From Pollenia angustigena (Eukaryota > Arthropoda > Insecta > Diptera > Polleniidae): a stretch of 64,000 nucleotides of DNA. This document shows, one piece after another, positions 1-11,708 of the stretch. The notes beneath the pieces are model-generated. The model ran no database searches. It saw nothing but the letters and a program-made list of their open reading frames with translations, and was not told the origin of the DNA. The position numbers and the translations under genes are program-made. The stretch's first letter is position 1. Each line of letters starts with the position of its first letter. The stretch covers positions 319,888,709 through 319,952,708 of the forward strand of contig OV884056.1 of NCBI GenBank assembly GCA_930367215.1. Reading direction: 5' to 3'.

Positions 1-2507
1 TTAGTCCTCACCTCACACAAACCCCTCTCTACGTTTTGGTTGAGTTCTTTATTGTCAACAAATTTTATTTCGTTAACATGACCACAGCAACTAACGTTAA
101 AATAAAATACAAAACGTTGTCAAATAGAAGTCTTGTTTCCTTGTTGGTTGTTTGGAAAATTAATTGTTTCCTCTTTGTATCCACTTTTTCCCTTTTGTAG
201 GAGAACTTAATGTCGATGTTTATGTAAATAAAGTTTGCTAGTCTTTATTTAGTTTTTGCAACAATATTTATTATTGGCTTTAGTTTTCTAGTTATAAGTA
301 ATTAATTTAAACAAAAATAATTGCCTTTTGCTGTGTTTTTATATCCCTATTAAGGGATTATTAAAAGGAAATCAATAAAACTGAGAATGCTTTCCATTTA
401 AAACACCAGATTAATTAAATGATTTGCTTGGCTTAGGAGCAACTTTATAATTGTTTTGTAAATAAATCCTAGAAAATGTATATTAATGGTTATAGTTTTT
501 ACTTCTTTATTTAACAATAAATGTTTCTAAATAGGAGGGAATAAGAAGATTTATTTAAAAAAGAGCACTAATAAAAACTTAAATAAGCTCACACGTTTTT
601 TTTAAAAATTTGAAAATGGTTTTAGAAGTTTTAAATAATATTGGAAAATTGCATTTGACTTCTAATTTGATTTGGTATTTCAAGAACTTAATTTAATGTG
701 TTGTTTCCAGGTGACGAGCAATTGACTGTCTAGAAAAATGTATATGAAAAGCACTCAAAAAACTGAATGATTTGCATCTAAATTTTCACCTGAAACTGCA
801 CATAACTGTTCTGAAAATTTTATTTTAAATTATTTTGACTATAAAGGTCACATTTTATTCGAGATAAGTAATAAATAGGGCGTGAAATGTCATGCATAAA
901 ATTTCCAAATGTGCTTTTATGCTTAAAAATTCAAAATATGCTTTAAAATTAATAAAATATTCATTCATTATTTAAAGAAAAACTGACAGTGTGCCTATTT
1001 GTAAAATTAAAACTAATTATATACAGCGAATTTTAAATTTTCTAACACGATACTTTGAACAACAACAAAATTAAAGTGAAAAATTATGACGGTTTTGCAC
1101 ATCAGTTCTGTAACTCTCGCGTAGATAAACTTTTCGATTGAAATGTGTGAAATGAAACAAAAATGTCATATGGGTATTTCCGTCAAAAGGTGCACCGTGA
1201 CCGAAAATTTAAAAGTTATTAAAAGCTGATTATTTTACGATATTGTTATAGAGAAATATTTAGATTTTACTAATTTTATAAATTTACCCATAAATTTGTT
1301 CACTTAGATGAACAATCAGACTGCAAAGTTGTGCAAACGTAATTTCTTATTTGTGAGAATGTTTTATTGTGTGTTTTCTTTAATATTTATCTTTCTTAAA
1401 AGAGGTGATATTTGATAAAAATTATTCCAAAAAAATATAGAAGATTTTGGAATCAAACCAAGACATTTTAATGAAACAGTGCTACGTAAAATTCTGAAAG
1501 TAGTTTGACTAAAAAATTGTGCCAGGTTTCGCTGAATTACGCCTTTTTATACATGGCCTAAAAAATACTACTGTTTTTTCACGTTCGAACCGCTACTTCT
1601 TTTGACATTATCTTTGGCCTTGAATCGCGCCCTCCATAAACTTTAGCATAGATAACATAGATTCTAAGTGCTCTAATTACAGGGGTAAGAAAACGTAAAA
1701 ATATTTTTGCTTAAAATTGTGTTGCATTTTTGATGCGTACGACTGTCACGTTCAACACTTTGGAATTACCCATATATTGAAACAAACAGCTGTTTTTTCT
1801 CATTAAACTGTGTCTGTAACTTTTTTGGAGAGTACTAGTACTAGTACTGTCACGTAAGGGAATTACTCGCCAATTTACAGAAAAACTGTGTCTGTAAGAT
1901 TTTGGTGAGAAAAGTTCCCGCTTTGAACTGTCAAATAAACTCACGAGCAAAAATGGGGCGAAAAAAAATTTTAACACTAAATAACAATTAAAAATGCAAA
2001 GAATAATAACAATAATATTTTGTTCTTGGCACATTTTTTCATTGTAATAATTTCGCTTTTAACATTTTTACAAAATATACGAATGTTTTCAAAGCTCGTT
2101 TGCAAACAACAAACATTAAAGTCGCAATTAACATTATTTGGTATAGCCGACAGTTGTATTTTCGCCGCCTCGCTGAAAATTTTTAAATTTTATTAAATTG
2201 TGTGACTGGCGTTCTAAAAGTCATCAGCATCAGCTTCGAGTGTCATATTATGACATTTATAACGTAGCGACTTTATTTTTTTTGAAAGTTTTCGACATGA
2301 GTTACAGACACACTTTTTTCTGACATTTCGAGAAACGATGGAATATTTTGTTTCACATCTTTTCGATGCGAGAAGTTCTCACTATAGATACAGAACATGG
2401 GTACAGATTTGCTACTTCAAGCATTTAAATAACAGTAATTTTAAATTTTAATAATGTTATTTGTTGTCACCAATTTTTTAAATTAATGCCTGTTCATCTA
2501 TTTACGA
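1..2507. other. AT-rich stretch, no gene recognised
   Basis: No coding region, complete transposon or RNA gene is visible. A phrase reading CTGTGTCTGTAA occurs near 1807 and 1887 and reappears inverted near 2287, and a short TACTAG tandem lies near 1832-1850. These may be worn ends of a short DNA transposon, but no clean terminal repeats or target duplication can be drawn. Probably intronic or intergenic fly DNA. Confidence 0.4.
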
Positions 2508-2560
2508 CCGACTACATCGCTCGCTTAGCTTTCATTTAAAACAAAAATTAATTATAAAAT
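2508..2560. repeat. Probable half copy of the hairpin-core repeat
   Basis: Contains CATTTAAAACAAAAATT, close to the apical core of the hairpins at 32155, 38695 and 54641, preceded by a CG-containing arm (ATCGCTCGCTTAGC). Only one arm is present, so it cannot fold back like the others. The match is short, so this is tentative. Confidence 0.3.
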
Positions 2561-2582
2561 ATTGTTGTTCGAAATCGATGAG

Positions 2583-2819
2583 CAGGGGTCTAATCACCGC
2601 ATTCGATATTATCGTATCGAATAAACTATCGAATGTTTTTGCATACGATAGACACTGACGTATCGAATGAAAACTCAATAAATGTAATGTTGAGTTACTC
2701 GATAACGAATGCTATTATTTCAAATTCAATACATTTCATTCGATATCGAGTTTCATAATACCAAAATAAGTAATTTCGATCAATTTTGTTCGATATCGTA
2801 TGCGGTGATTAGACCCCAG
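2583..2819. mobile_element. MITE with ~17-bp inverted repeats, unclassified
   Basis: GGGGTCTAATCACCGCA at 2585 is exactly repeated in inverse at 2801-2817. The interior is full of TCGAAT and ATCGATA phrases, partly self-complementary. No gene. The outermost bases (CAGGGG) resemble hAT termini, but the 8-bp flanks do not match each other, so superfamily is left open. Confidence 0.65.
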
Positions 2820-3129
2820 GTTTTTGAAAAATCAGTTCAATGAAAACAAAAAATTTACAAAAATATGCTTTTTTTTTTTATTAAAAATAACATTGTGTGC
2901 GAATTTATATGAATTTTAATGAAGAATATGCGTTAAGGATAAAATATGAAAAAATATGCACAAACAAATCGATTAAAAAAAAAACAATTGAAACAAGGTT
3001 ACTCTCGTTAATGGATGTAAAAACAACAACAACTTGGAATCTTATGATTTGTAAACCGATCTGGCTGATTTTCAATAATATACATAACTGCATACGCAGC
3101 TGTCAAAAAAGTAGAATCTGTGTAGTTAT

Positions 3130-3805
3130 TAGCGCTGGGATACTATCGATATTTATCGATAGTTCAGATTTCACTATCGATATATCGATATTACTATCAA
3201 CTGCATGTTTGTACTTGTGCAGGAAAACTTTAATTAGTTTTTTACAAGGCTACAGTTCGTTGTTATTATCACTTAATTGAATGTATGAGACGTATGTATA
3301 TACGCACGTTATTTTAGATGGCAGTTTTTTAAAAATTGATAAGTACCTTTCTGAAGGAACCGAAGTAACAGGGACTATAAGATATTCCATTGCAACTTTA
3401 AAAAATTTTCTAAATTCTAAACCCAAAAATTTAATCAAACTAGCGGACTTATCTTCTAATGGTCGTTCATTGTTTTGTCTTATGCTTGCAATTGCATTTG
3501 GATATGAAAGTGCATTTTTACAACATTACAAAAATATTTGTCATTTCGACTTAAAGGCGTTTAATTAGCAGTAAAAAGCCCTGCTGAGCAATCAATACCA
3601 CTTGCCATTCTTGTGTTTGTATTCATTGCTGTAATTCAGCACGAATTAACAATAGCAACTAACAATTTGCGGCAAAAAGCTGTGTGTGTATAGCTGCTGT
3701 TAGATGTCTTCATAGCTGTATTTTAAATAATAAAAATATGTTTATTTATATTTTTCCTATCGATATTTTAAGACTATCGATAATATCGATAGTTTCCCAG
3801 CACTA
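3130..3805 (-). mobile_element. Degenerate hAT transposon with perfect 8-bp duplication
   Basis: Flanked by GTAGTTAT at 3122-3129 and 3806-3813, a perfect 8-bp duplication as made by hAT transposases. The termini are inverted repeats of about 30 bp beginning TAGCGCTGGGA and TAGTGCTGGGA, fitting the hAT TAGNG start. On the minus strand a 62-residue open stretch (3250-3438) contains YLIVPVTSVPSERYLS, the hydrophobic plus SER signature of the hAT C-terminal dimerisation domain. The rest of the transposase is missing, so this is an internally deleted, non-autonomous copy. Confidence 0.85.
3250..3438 (-). pseudogene. hAT transposase C-terminal dimerisation fragment
   Basis: About 60 codons read without a stop. 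Near residues 17-32 the fragment carries EYLIVPVTSVPSERYL, recognisable as the hAT dimerisation motif (small hydrophobics, then PxTSxxSER). In intact transposases this domain lies at the end of a 500-700 residue protein with a BED finger and DDE catalytic core; neither is visible here. It lies inside the 3130-3805 element and is most likely untranslated. Confidence 0.7.
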
Positions 3806-3813
3806 GTAGTTAT

Positions 3814-4335
3814 ACATACGTAGTAAGTTGCGTGCACAAAAGCGTAGATGCCTGGAGGCGAAAAGAAGGTTTATTTTCTACGTTTGTAGGCATCACAAGC
3901 AGCGTTCGAACAAATCAGCTGAATTTGACAAATTAAATTTTATTTTTACTTGTGCTGCTGCTGCACAAAAAGCTTTGCATTACTTAAAACGAAGAGCGCA
4001 AGTAAGGTAAGAAAAGCATGCGCTGCGTGGAGGTGAAAACGCGTGGTATGGACCTCCAGCTTAAATTTTCTGTTTTCCATTTTTCCAACGAAAAAAATTT
4101 ATTATAATGAATACCCTTTGTATGTTTTTTAAGCTTTTTAATAAGTTTTTCTTTCATGATTCACAAATTTGTTAAATTATTCTTTTTATTGTCAGCTGAT
4201 TACAAACGCTTCAAAATATGTAGCTTGTTCTATGAAAACACACTAGTTTAACTTTTTTTGACAGAAGACGACAGAGCGCGCGCGCACTAACGCGTGTTAT
4301 GTACTTCTACCTTAAAGGGTCTACGATCAATATTG
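3814..4335. other. Spacer with two diverged 28-bp direct repeats
   Basis: Two related phrases beginning AACGCGTG and ending CTTAAA lie at about 4039 and 4289. Both could be worn transposon ends. A short open frame at 3828-4010 has no recognisable domain. Confidence 0.3.
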
Positions 4336-4337
4336 TA

Positions 4338-4747
4338 CACGTACAGAAAAAACATGTTTAAATATGGTCAGCTCCAACCAAACTATTAAAAAAAAAAAAA
4401 AAAATTTAAACATATTATGGTTAACATAACCATATTATTGTCACCTACAACCATATTATGGTTGGATTGGTTCTCCATCAAGAGGCCACAACCATATTAT
4501 GGTTGCCTTTAAACACGTTATGGTAAAATATGACAATAATTTGTTTTAAAATTTACAATAGTATTTTCCTCTTTTCCAAGAGCAACATGCTATGGTTAAA
4601 AACCAACCATGCTATTATAGTTGTTAAACATGTTTTAGTTATTTTTGACTATAACATGTTCGGAGGCAACCATAATATGTTTAAAATTTTCATTAAAAAT
4701 AGTTTTGTTGGAGGTGATCATATTTAAACATGTTTTTTCTCTGGGTG
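4338..4747. mobile_element. TA-flanked MITE, CACNCAGA type, with palindrome array
   Basis: Inverted termini of ~45 bp share AGAAAAAACATGTTTAAATA at 4338 and 4747, and both flanks are TA (4336-4337 and 4748-4749). The interior repeats a palindromic phrase AACCATATTATGGTT at least four times with small changes. It has no transposase gene. A partial relative lies at 22711-22808, and two other elements here (40283, 59496) share the CACNCA start and TA flanks but have unrelated interiors. Confidence 0.8.
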
Positions 4748-4749
4748 TA

Positions 4750-5531
4750 GAAATAACAAACAGTATGATAAACTTAGATATAACCTTTTACCTTTGGTGA
4801 AGGCTATGAATTCAATTTCTTAATTAATTTTTATCTATTTATACTAAAACTTCAGTAAATTAATTTCCGAAACTTGTGACCTTTTCTTTTCTGGCATAAA
4901 TGTTTATTCAGCTTTTTGCCCGTATTTGTTTTCTTTTCTAAAATGTTGCACAATAGAACCAAAAATATGTTCCATTAGCCATCCTCAACTTTTTTCCAAT
5001 GTTTAGAAATGCAGCATTAAGAAAACTGCTGTTTATGTTTTTGAAAAAAAAAAATATTTTTTTTGAATTTCCTTCTTGCTGTTTTTTTTAATAAAGGAAA
5101 ATTACATAAGCGGCAATAACTTTTTTCTTTTCTTATCGTTTAAAATGTTACACACAACGAAGTTGTGGGTTATCATTATTAAGTGGTACAACATATATTG
5201 GCAACATTTTGTTTCACCAAGAAAAACGCCATTCATAATAAAAACTAAGTTCAATCTTTTCGTCAATATGCAATTAATTAATTAAAAATGTATTTACATA
5301 ATAAAGACCACTAAAGAAAATTTAATTTTATTAGTTCATTAAAGATACGATTATGGATTTTTGTATTCTTTGGAATTAAAAGTAATGAACGAAATATATA
5401 ATTATCCAGTATTTGCCACCATTAAAAGTAGTTTCCTAACAAAATTTAATATTATGATGTCAGTGTTTGTGTGTGTTTTTAGCTTCATTTACAAAAATAT
5501 CGATTTTATATTTAAACTTTCACGGTGTCGT
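4750..5531. other. AT-rich stretch, nothing recognised
   Basis: Only short low-complexity open frames are present. No inverted termini, RNA gene or exon-like segment was recognised. Confidence 0.4.
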
Positions 5532-5888
5532 CCCTGCAAATAAAATTGGACCACCTGATCCATTTTGATAAAATGGACTACTCCATGGACTGGCCCGATG
5601 TTATGCAAGCATGGACCATGTCATTGTTAAAAAGTGTTTGTAGTGAGACGGCATGTCTTCGTTTTTAAACGACATGCTTTCGTTTTTAAACGACTTCAAA
5701 ACTAATCCTCTTGTGTATACTATGGAGTACTGTGGTCCAAAGGTGGGTTATATGGTCCTCTCCTAGGACATCTTAATGTTAAACAGACCAGGTTTTTTCC
5801 ATACGTTTGGGTTAGTTTTGGACTAGTCCTGGTCCCATGTGGACTACTCTTTACACGCGTGTTTGGACTGGTCCTATTATTTGCAGGG
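5532..5888. mobile_element. MITE with CCCTGCAAATAA termini
   Basis: CCCTGCAAATAA at 5532 is matched in inverse at about 5877-5888. The subterminal regions carry GGACCA/TGGTCC type words repeatedly in both orientations. No clear target duplication was found and no gene is inside. Confidence 0.55.
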
Positions 5889-6193
5889 GTTCAAAGAAGG
5901 GAATAGTGAACAACAAAGTAATGCTTTATAAGTATGTATCAATAAATACACTTATACTAAGTAGAACCATATACATACATACATATATATGTACATGCAC
6001 ATACTGACTTAAAATTATATTCAACAACGTTGCTACACGCCCAAAAAAAAAATGTATGGTTTTACTTTACTCTTGTTGCATAATGTGAGTATGACTTTGA
6101 TCAAAGATGGTAAAAATAAAATTTCAAACATACATGTTGTGGTTATCTAAATTATATTACCTTTTGGTGATAATAAGTTTCAACATATCAATA

Positions 6194-6424
6194 ATATCGA
6201 CCCCTAACCGCGAAAATAACGTAAGCGCCAAAAATAAAATTTTACAGGAGAGAGCTTTTTTATTTTATTTCATATAAATTTTGTATGAAATTTGTCGCTT
6301 ACAATAAAATTGTTTTTGCTATAAAACCGTAACGGTACCTTTTGTGACCATGACAAGGAGATGATGCAAGTGTTCCCAAAAAAGTCATTTCGCTTACGTT
6401 ATTTTCGCGGTTAGGGCTCGTTAT
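6194..6424. mobile_element. MITE with ~34-bp inverted repeats
   Basis: CCCTAACCGCGAAAATAACG at 6202 is exactly inverted at 6397-6416. With two mismatches the terminal match extends outward to ATAACGAG on the right and ATATCGAC on the left. The interior is AT-rich with no gene. No target duplication could be fixed. Confidence 0.7.
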
Positions 6425-6839
6425 AGTTTCCCACATCAGCTTATTAGATGCTTTCTTAAATCAAACAAATTTTCAAAATTCAAGGACTTAAAGGGAGTTT
6501 GTTTCGGCTACATGAGAACTTAAAAGACGGAAATATTGTAGGAATGGATTTTTTTTTGGTTGTTATAATCTGGCAGACAATTTTATAGCATTTATTTTTT
6601 AAATACGATTTCCAGCATATGTCTGCCGCGGCTACGAGTTACATGGTACAATCGATTAGTCCAATTTTCGACTACTTTGTCACCAAATTGATTTTGGATT
6701 AACTTATTTCTAAGCGCGCTGTATGGCTAGTAACGCTTTCTAGTTGGAATCAAGTGTCGTTGGTGTTTAGCTGATTCATTTTTGAAAACAAAAATTTTGT
6801 AAGAATGGAGCAATAACGCCGCGATTCGCCGTAACGTCG

Positions 6840-7215
6840 ACTCCCTGCTCATTTCGAAAAAGCATGTAAGCGGCACCAAACAGTCAATTTAAGTAGATGT
6901 AATGATGATTCGTGTTCGGCTTGAGGATTGTCTTTGCGGCAATTTTGCTTACAGACTTGGGCATTTAACCAGAAATAAGCTTCGCAAAATGGACTAAGTC
7001 CTCTATGACCTTTGCGAACAGATTTTTTATATATATTTTTTTTTTCAAAGTAAATTTCTACAATTTGGAAGTATTGTTCTTGCATTTGATAATTCATGAT
7101 GACTTTCGAAGCCCTACTGAACAGAAATGTAAACAAAGTTTGACATTCTCAGCTTTCAAGCTAAAATTATCGATATCAAAATTTCTCATGCAGCTAAAAA
7201 AACACCCGACATATT
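6840..7215 (-). pseudogene. mariner-type transposase fragment
   Basis: The minus strand reads EAYFWLNAQVCKQNCRKDNP, then a block ending LTVWCRL. This is the region around the first catalytic residue of mariner-like (IS630-Tc1-mariner) transposases, normally S-D-E-A-H-F then V-N-K-Q-N-C-R. The first catalytic aspartate is replaced (FCEAYF), so the copy cannot be active. The upstream (N-terminal) side reaches an AAAACACCCGA terminus near 7200, also seen at the 20.9-21.4 kb copy. Downstream conserved blocks are absent. Confidence 0.75.
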
Positions 7216-7940
7216 TTTTGTGGGCGCAAATTTCTATGAACACTATTACGTTATTGATGGCTTGCCTCATCGATCGCCTTGTCGTTCTGAAAATTTTAAA
7301 TGGGGCGCAAATCAGCTATTTGCCACTGAAAATACAAGCGAGCAATAGCGATCAACACCGTGGGCAGGATTGTTAGATGTGACGATTTTCCGTATTTTTT
7401 GAGGAAATACAGTAAAATTAAGATTTTTTTACTAAAAGTTATTGTGTTATGGCGGGTTTCTGGCATCAAAAAACACTTAAAAGAAATATTTAAAATTATA
7501 TTGGGGACAGTCTAAACGTAACAATAAATTTCAACAAAATACATGCAAAAATTATTGGAATTAAACAAAAAAAAAAAAAAAATCTTACCCTATCACAAAC
7601 CAGGTGGCTTTCATTAGAAGATTAAATAATTCGAATTCTTCAATTATAAGAATGCAATCAATACTACAAAAAAAGTACACTAGAGACCCGATTTGCGTCG
7701 GTCCTATTTGCGTCGTTTCGATTTGGGTTGCTTTTTTAAAACTCGTTAAATCCGCTTTGCATTTTTATGATTCCGATTTGCGTCGGTTCATACGATTAGA
7801 CTTTTTTACTGAAATCATAATCACATGTGAAGAATTCTTCTATTTCTAAAAGGGCGAATTCCTATTTAATTCCGTTAGGTAAGTTATTCTAAGAATAGCG
7901 AAACCATTTCATTTTTTTTATAACACAGTTCAACAGCCAA
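7216..7940. other. No gene; short GATTTGCGTCGGT repeats
   Basis: Variants of ATTTGCGTCGGT recur four times between about 7688 and 7790, giving locally higher GC. No coding or transposon structure beyond this was found. Confidence 0.35.
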
Positions 7941-8570
7941 TCTGGGGGGTGAGAAATTCCAAGTCAGGGTGATGGTACTAGGTCGGTATAGTAAAACCCT
8001 CAAAGGGTTTGGCGCTCGCATGTGTCAGTTTTTTTTTTATGGCATTTTAAATTTTTTCCTTATCTTGATGTTTTTTTGTTTAACATAACTCGAGAACCAC
8101 TTGTCCGATTTTGCTAAAACAAACTCAAAAAAATTTAGAATTACAATTTCTTTAAGCCGTTCATATAACGTTTTTCTTTATAATCAACAGTTTTGCCGGT
8201 AAAAATAAATTTGTTGAGAAAAAAAAATATGTTTTTGCCTAAAAATTAAAATTTTTTTTTTTAAATTCACAAAAAATCCAAAACGGAAAAAAGGATCAAG
8301 TGTTATTAATTTCATGTAAAGTCACATTTACCGGCAAAACTGTTGATTATAAAGAAAAACGTTATATGAACGGCTTAAAGAAATTGTAATTCTTAATTTT
8401 TTTGAGTTTGTTTTAGCAAAATCGGACAAGTGGTTCTCGAGTTATGTTAAACAAAAAAACATCAAGATAAGGAAAAAATTTAAAATGTCATAAAAAAAAA
8501 ACTGACACATACGAACGCCAAACCCTTTTAGTAGTACCATCACCCTGACTTGGAATTTCTCACCCCCAGA
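7941..8570. mobile_element. Foldback element with ~250-bp arms
   Basis: Nearly the whole segment is one inverted repeat: the left arm (7941 to about 8205) starts CTGGGGGGTGAGAAATTCC and the right arm (about 8325-8570) ends with its complement. They pair through blocks such as TTGTCCGATTTTGCTAAAAC and CTTTAAGCCGTTCATATAAC. The loop is about 120 bp. A CAAT word abuts or lies near both ends, but the duplication is not firm. There is no gene. If transcribed it would form a very long RNA hairpin. Confidence 0.8.
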
Positions 8571-11510
8571 CAATAATCCCAAAAATGTTCCATAGTGTAA
8601 TTAATAGAATTTCCTGCTAAAAATTTATAATTTTGAACCAATCAATAAAAAATCAGTGCAATAAATTGCCACTGATTTGTAAAATTTAAATATTTGAAGA
8701 TTTTGTTAAATGCTCTTGACGATGTTGATGAATTTTGCTTAAACTTTGGACGATTTTTTAAGAAAAAATCATAGCAACCCTGACCGTGGGCCAGGCTGTT
8801 TTTTTTTCTGTTACCTTATTTTTAGCAATATTTTTTCTCTGCGTGTACAAAAGATGCTTTGTCAGACTCTTCTTGTCTCCATGTTTTCCATATAAATAAA
8901 GAAGATTCTGTATCTCCTCGCAACTGTAGAATTTCATTTGATTTTTTTCTAATATTTCTTTTTTCATATACAATTGTCGTTAGGAGTATTGCATTTTACC
9001 TGTAATTGTACGTTTCTTTGAAGAGTATCTTATGTTTATAAGTCGGTGTGTGCGTGTGTGTGTGTGTATGTGTGTATTTCTAGGTGTCTCTATGTTAGTC
9101 TAAAAATGTATTTGTAGTGAAAAGAGGATTACTTAACATTTGTGTATGAATGTATTTTCGTTGTGTTCTTATAAATGTGGCTTTAATAAAAAACTCTCAT
9201 ATTGTACTAACAACTACATGCAGAGACAAACTGGCAAAAGAATACAAAATAAAAATGTTTTATTTTTTCTTTGTCTTGGGATTTGATGTGCATTCATTAT
9301 AGAATGACTCTGATAAGAACAACTTTTATAAATGGAATTGATTTCCATAAAAAATATCTCTTGTTTTTTCTCTTTTTTCTATAGAAATTGCTAAAGATTT
9401 TCTATGAAATCGATTTATTTAAACGAAATGTAATTAAAAAAAATCAATTTCAAAAGGAAATTATATTTCGTGTCAAGTGAGGAAGAAAAATAATTAGATA
9501 TTTAAAATGCTTGAATAGCTAAAAAAAATTGTTTTCAACATTTTACATTCATTTCTTAGGGCTTAACTATTTGAAAACTTTTCTGGTTTTAAATTTAAAA
9601 CTAAATAGATATCAAAAAGCGTTGTATAAGTAGTTATTAAAAATGTTAATATTATGTTTATAGTAAAAATAAATTTTTAGGAAGCGAAGTTTTCATAAAA
9701 CCTTGTAATATTACGGCATACTCGTTTGTAGCCTCATCCGAAAAAAATTGTAAAATTTAAGCCCAAAGCTTTCAATTAAAAAAATTAGTTTTTATTGGAG
9801 TACCAAGAATGATAGAAATAAAGATTACGACATCAGGCAGATATAAAAAGTTTTTACTGCGCGTGTAGGAACTGTGACGTCACACAACCTTCTCATTGGA
9901 TAATAATTTGTAACTTTCAAACTGTTATGTTTATGTGTTAACTTGACAGTGGAACATTTGGGCATTTGCCCACTGCACACTTTATGTTTGTTCTCTTTTC
10001 TGCTCTCTTCTATTTTTATTTAGATTTTATTTTTCTTAATTATGCTACTTTTAACACACGTTTGAACACTTTTTAATATTTTATTTATTGTAACAATATT
10101 TTTAATATAAAATATTAAGCAAAATTCTTAGTTTTTTGACAATTAATATAATGTTTTTTTTGGTTGAACTCTCTGAGTAAATTAATTGCAGGGTTGCCAA
10201 CTCACACGTAATACATACATTTTTTGTAAGAAATTACGATTTTCACATATAAAAGAGACTTGGTAATCTTAACAAGGGAACTACTACGTCATCAAACGGT
10301 AAAACATGCGCAAGGCGTAATCTTTAGTTCTATCATTCTTGCCACCAGCACGATACAAATGGTTAGATGGAATCGAATGCATATAGTAACGTAGTACAGT
10401 TATGCACTTACATACAAACAAACAATTCAAGCAAATAAAAAGCAAAGTACATGAAGGCAGCCAAGCAATGACGATATTTTTGCTCTTACGGGAGTTTGAA
10501 TGGAAGATCATTCGATTGTCAAAATGTTGCTCAATTTTTATTACGCTGAACTGATTGTAGCTTAATAAATAAATTATCCCAATCAAATTCTCCAATAATC
10601 AAACGATTGCCTTATTTTATATAAATTTGTTTGTTACAAATTGGCGCAAAACATTTGAATGGCAACAACCGGCGCATTTTAGTCACACAATTGTGCTGGT
10701 ATGCGGCAATTTTGAGAAACATATATACACACTCAATTCTGTTTAACGCGATAGATAAGTTCCTCGAAAACTCGCGTAAAAAATATCCATATAAAAAAAG
10801 ATTGAGTATCCATATAAAATAAAGGGACTGGTGCCACGTACGATCTTAATAACAGGTAAAATAAGATAAATGCGTAAGTCAATTTCAAATTGCTTTTACA
10901 AATATTTTATTTTAACAAAAAACAATAGAAAACACCACCATGTTTGATACAGTCCAGAACAGAAAATTTCTTCCACTCGTCCACAAATTTGTATCTTTCA
11001 TTAAATAATCTAAAATGTACCTGAATATTTGCTTTACATAGAAGAAGATTTTAAACTTGAAATAATTTCTTGATCCAGTGGCTGTATGTTTTAGTTGAAG
11101 ACAAAAATAAAAATGGACATTTGGATGATATTAATGTGGATGGGCATGTGCATTGTGCATTGTCTTTAATCAAGGCCCTTAACGTTCATAGAGTGTGTTT
11201 ATGAAACCATTCGGTAAAAAGCTCAGTTTTTACCCAGTCCTTTTTATTAGCTGCCTGATGAAGGGGTAATGAGACCATATTTATGGCTTTCATCGACCGT
11301 GATTTTAGAGTTAGATTTGCAATATAAAGTGTTTAGCATCCGATTTCCGGAAGCATTAGAGCTAAATCAAAAGGTCACCCGAACTGTTGCTACTTTAAAC
11401 TCACTAGCGGTTTGCTTGATTTAAGTAACAAATGTTTGTTCGACTTGGCATTTGTTTCCAGAAAAGGCCTGTTTCATCCTCATTCCACACCTGACCCGTA
11501 ATGTAGCCAC
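8571..11510. other. AT-rich stretch with microsatellite only
   Basis: No gene recognised. An orphan transposon-like end of the CACNCAGAGAAAAA type (reading CTCTGCGTG then TA) lies at about 8826-8847. A cAMP-response-like TGACGTCA occurs at 9875-9882. The short open frames around 10284-10822 have no recognisable domain. Confidence 0.35.
9043..9076. repeat. (TG)n microsatellite
   Basis: An interrupted TG/GTGTGCG dinucleotide run on the plus strand with a small TATG interruption. Confidence 0.85.
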
Positions 11511-11512
11511 CA

Positions 11513-11683
11513 GCGTTCCACTTCTATACTTGTCATTGGCAAAAAAACTGTTGCTTTTTTTCGTTGTTATTCATTTTATGTACACAGTCGCTGTCAAACC
11601 AACTCAAAAAGCAAAAAGTGGTAAACTAATTTTCGTTTTTTGTTCGACAGTTTTTAGTTTCGACAGCAGTTTTTTTTTAAACC
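11513..11683. repeat. Fragment of the ACTGCAG-terminal MITE family
   Basis: Shares CTGTCAAACCAACTCAAAAA and a GTTTTTTGTTCGACAGTTTT-like block with the elements at 55032-55198 and 62468-62909. The right end reads CGACAGCAGT and then T-run plus AAAC, a damaged version of the family terminus; the left terminus is not recognisable. Confidence 0.55.
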
Positions 11684-11708
11684 CTGGTAGCCACCACCTT
11701 CAATTATA

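Noticed and set aside
2583..2819. Assignment of this MITE to hAT by its CAGGGG start
   Set aside because: Flanking 8-bp words do not match and the right end lacks the corresponding CCCCTG.
2897..3280. 127-codon plus-strand frame
   Set aside because: AT-rich, overlaps the left end of the hAT element, no recognisable motif.
9875..9882. TGACGTCA, a CRE-like site (also at 36757)
   Set aside because: A single 8-bp word is expected by chance now and then in 64 kb, and no promoter is nearby.
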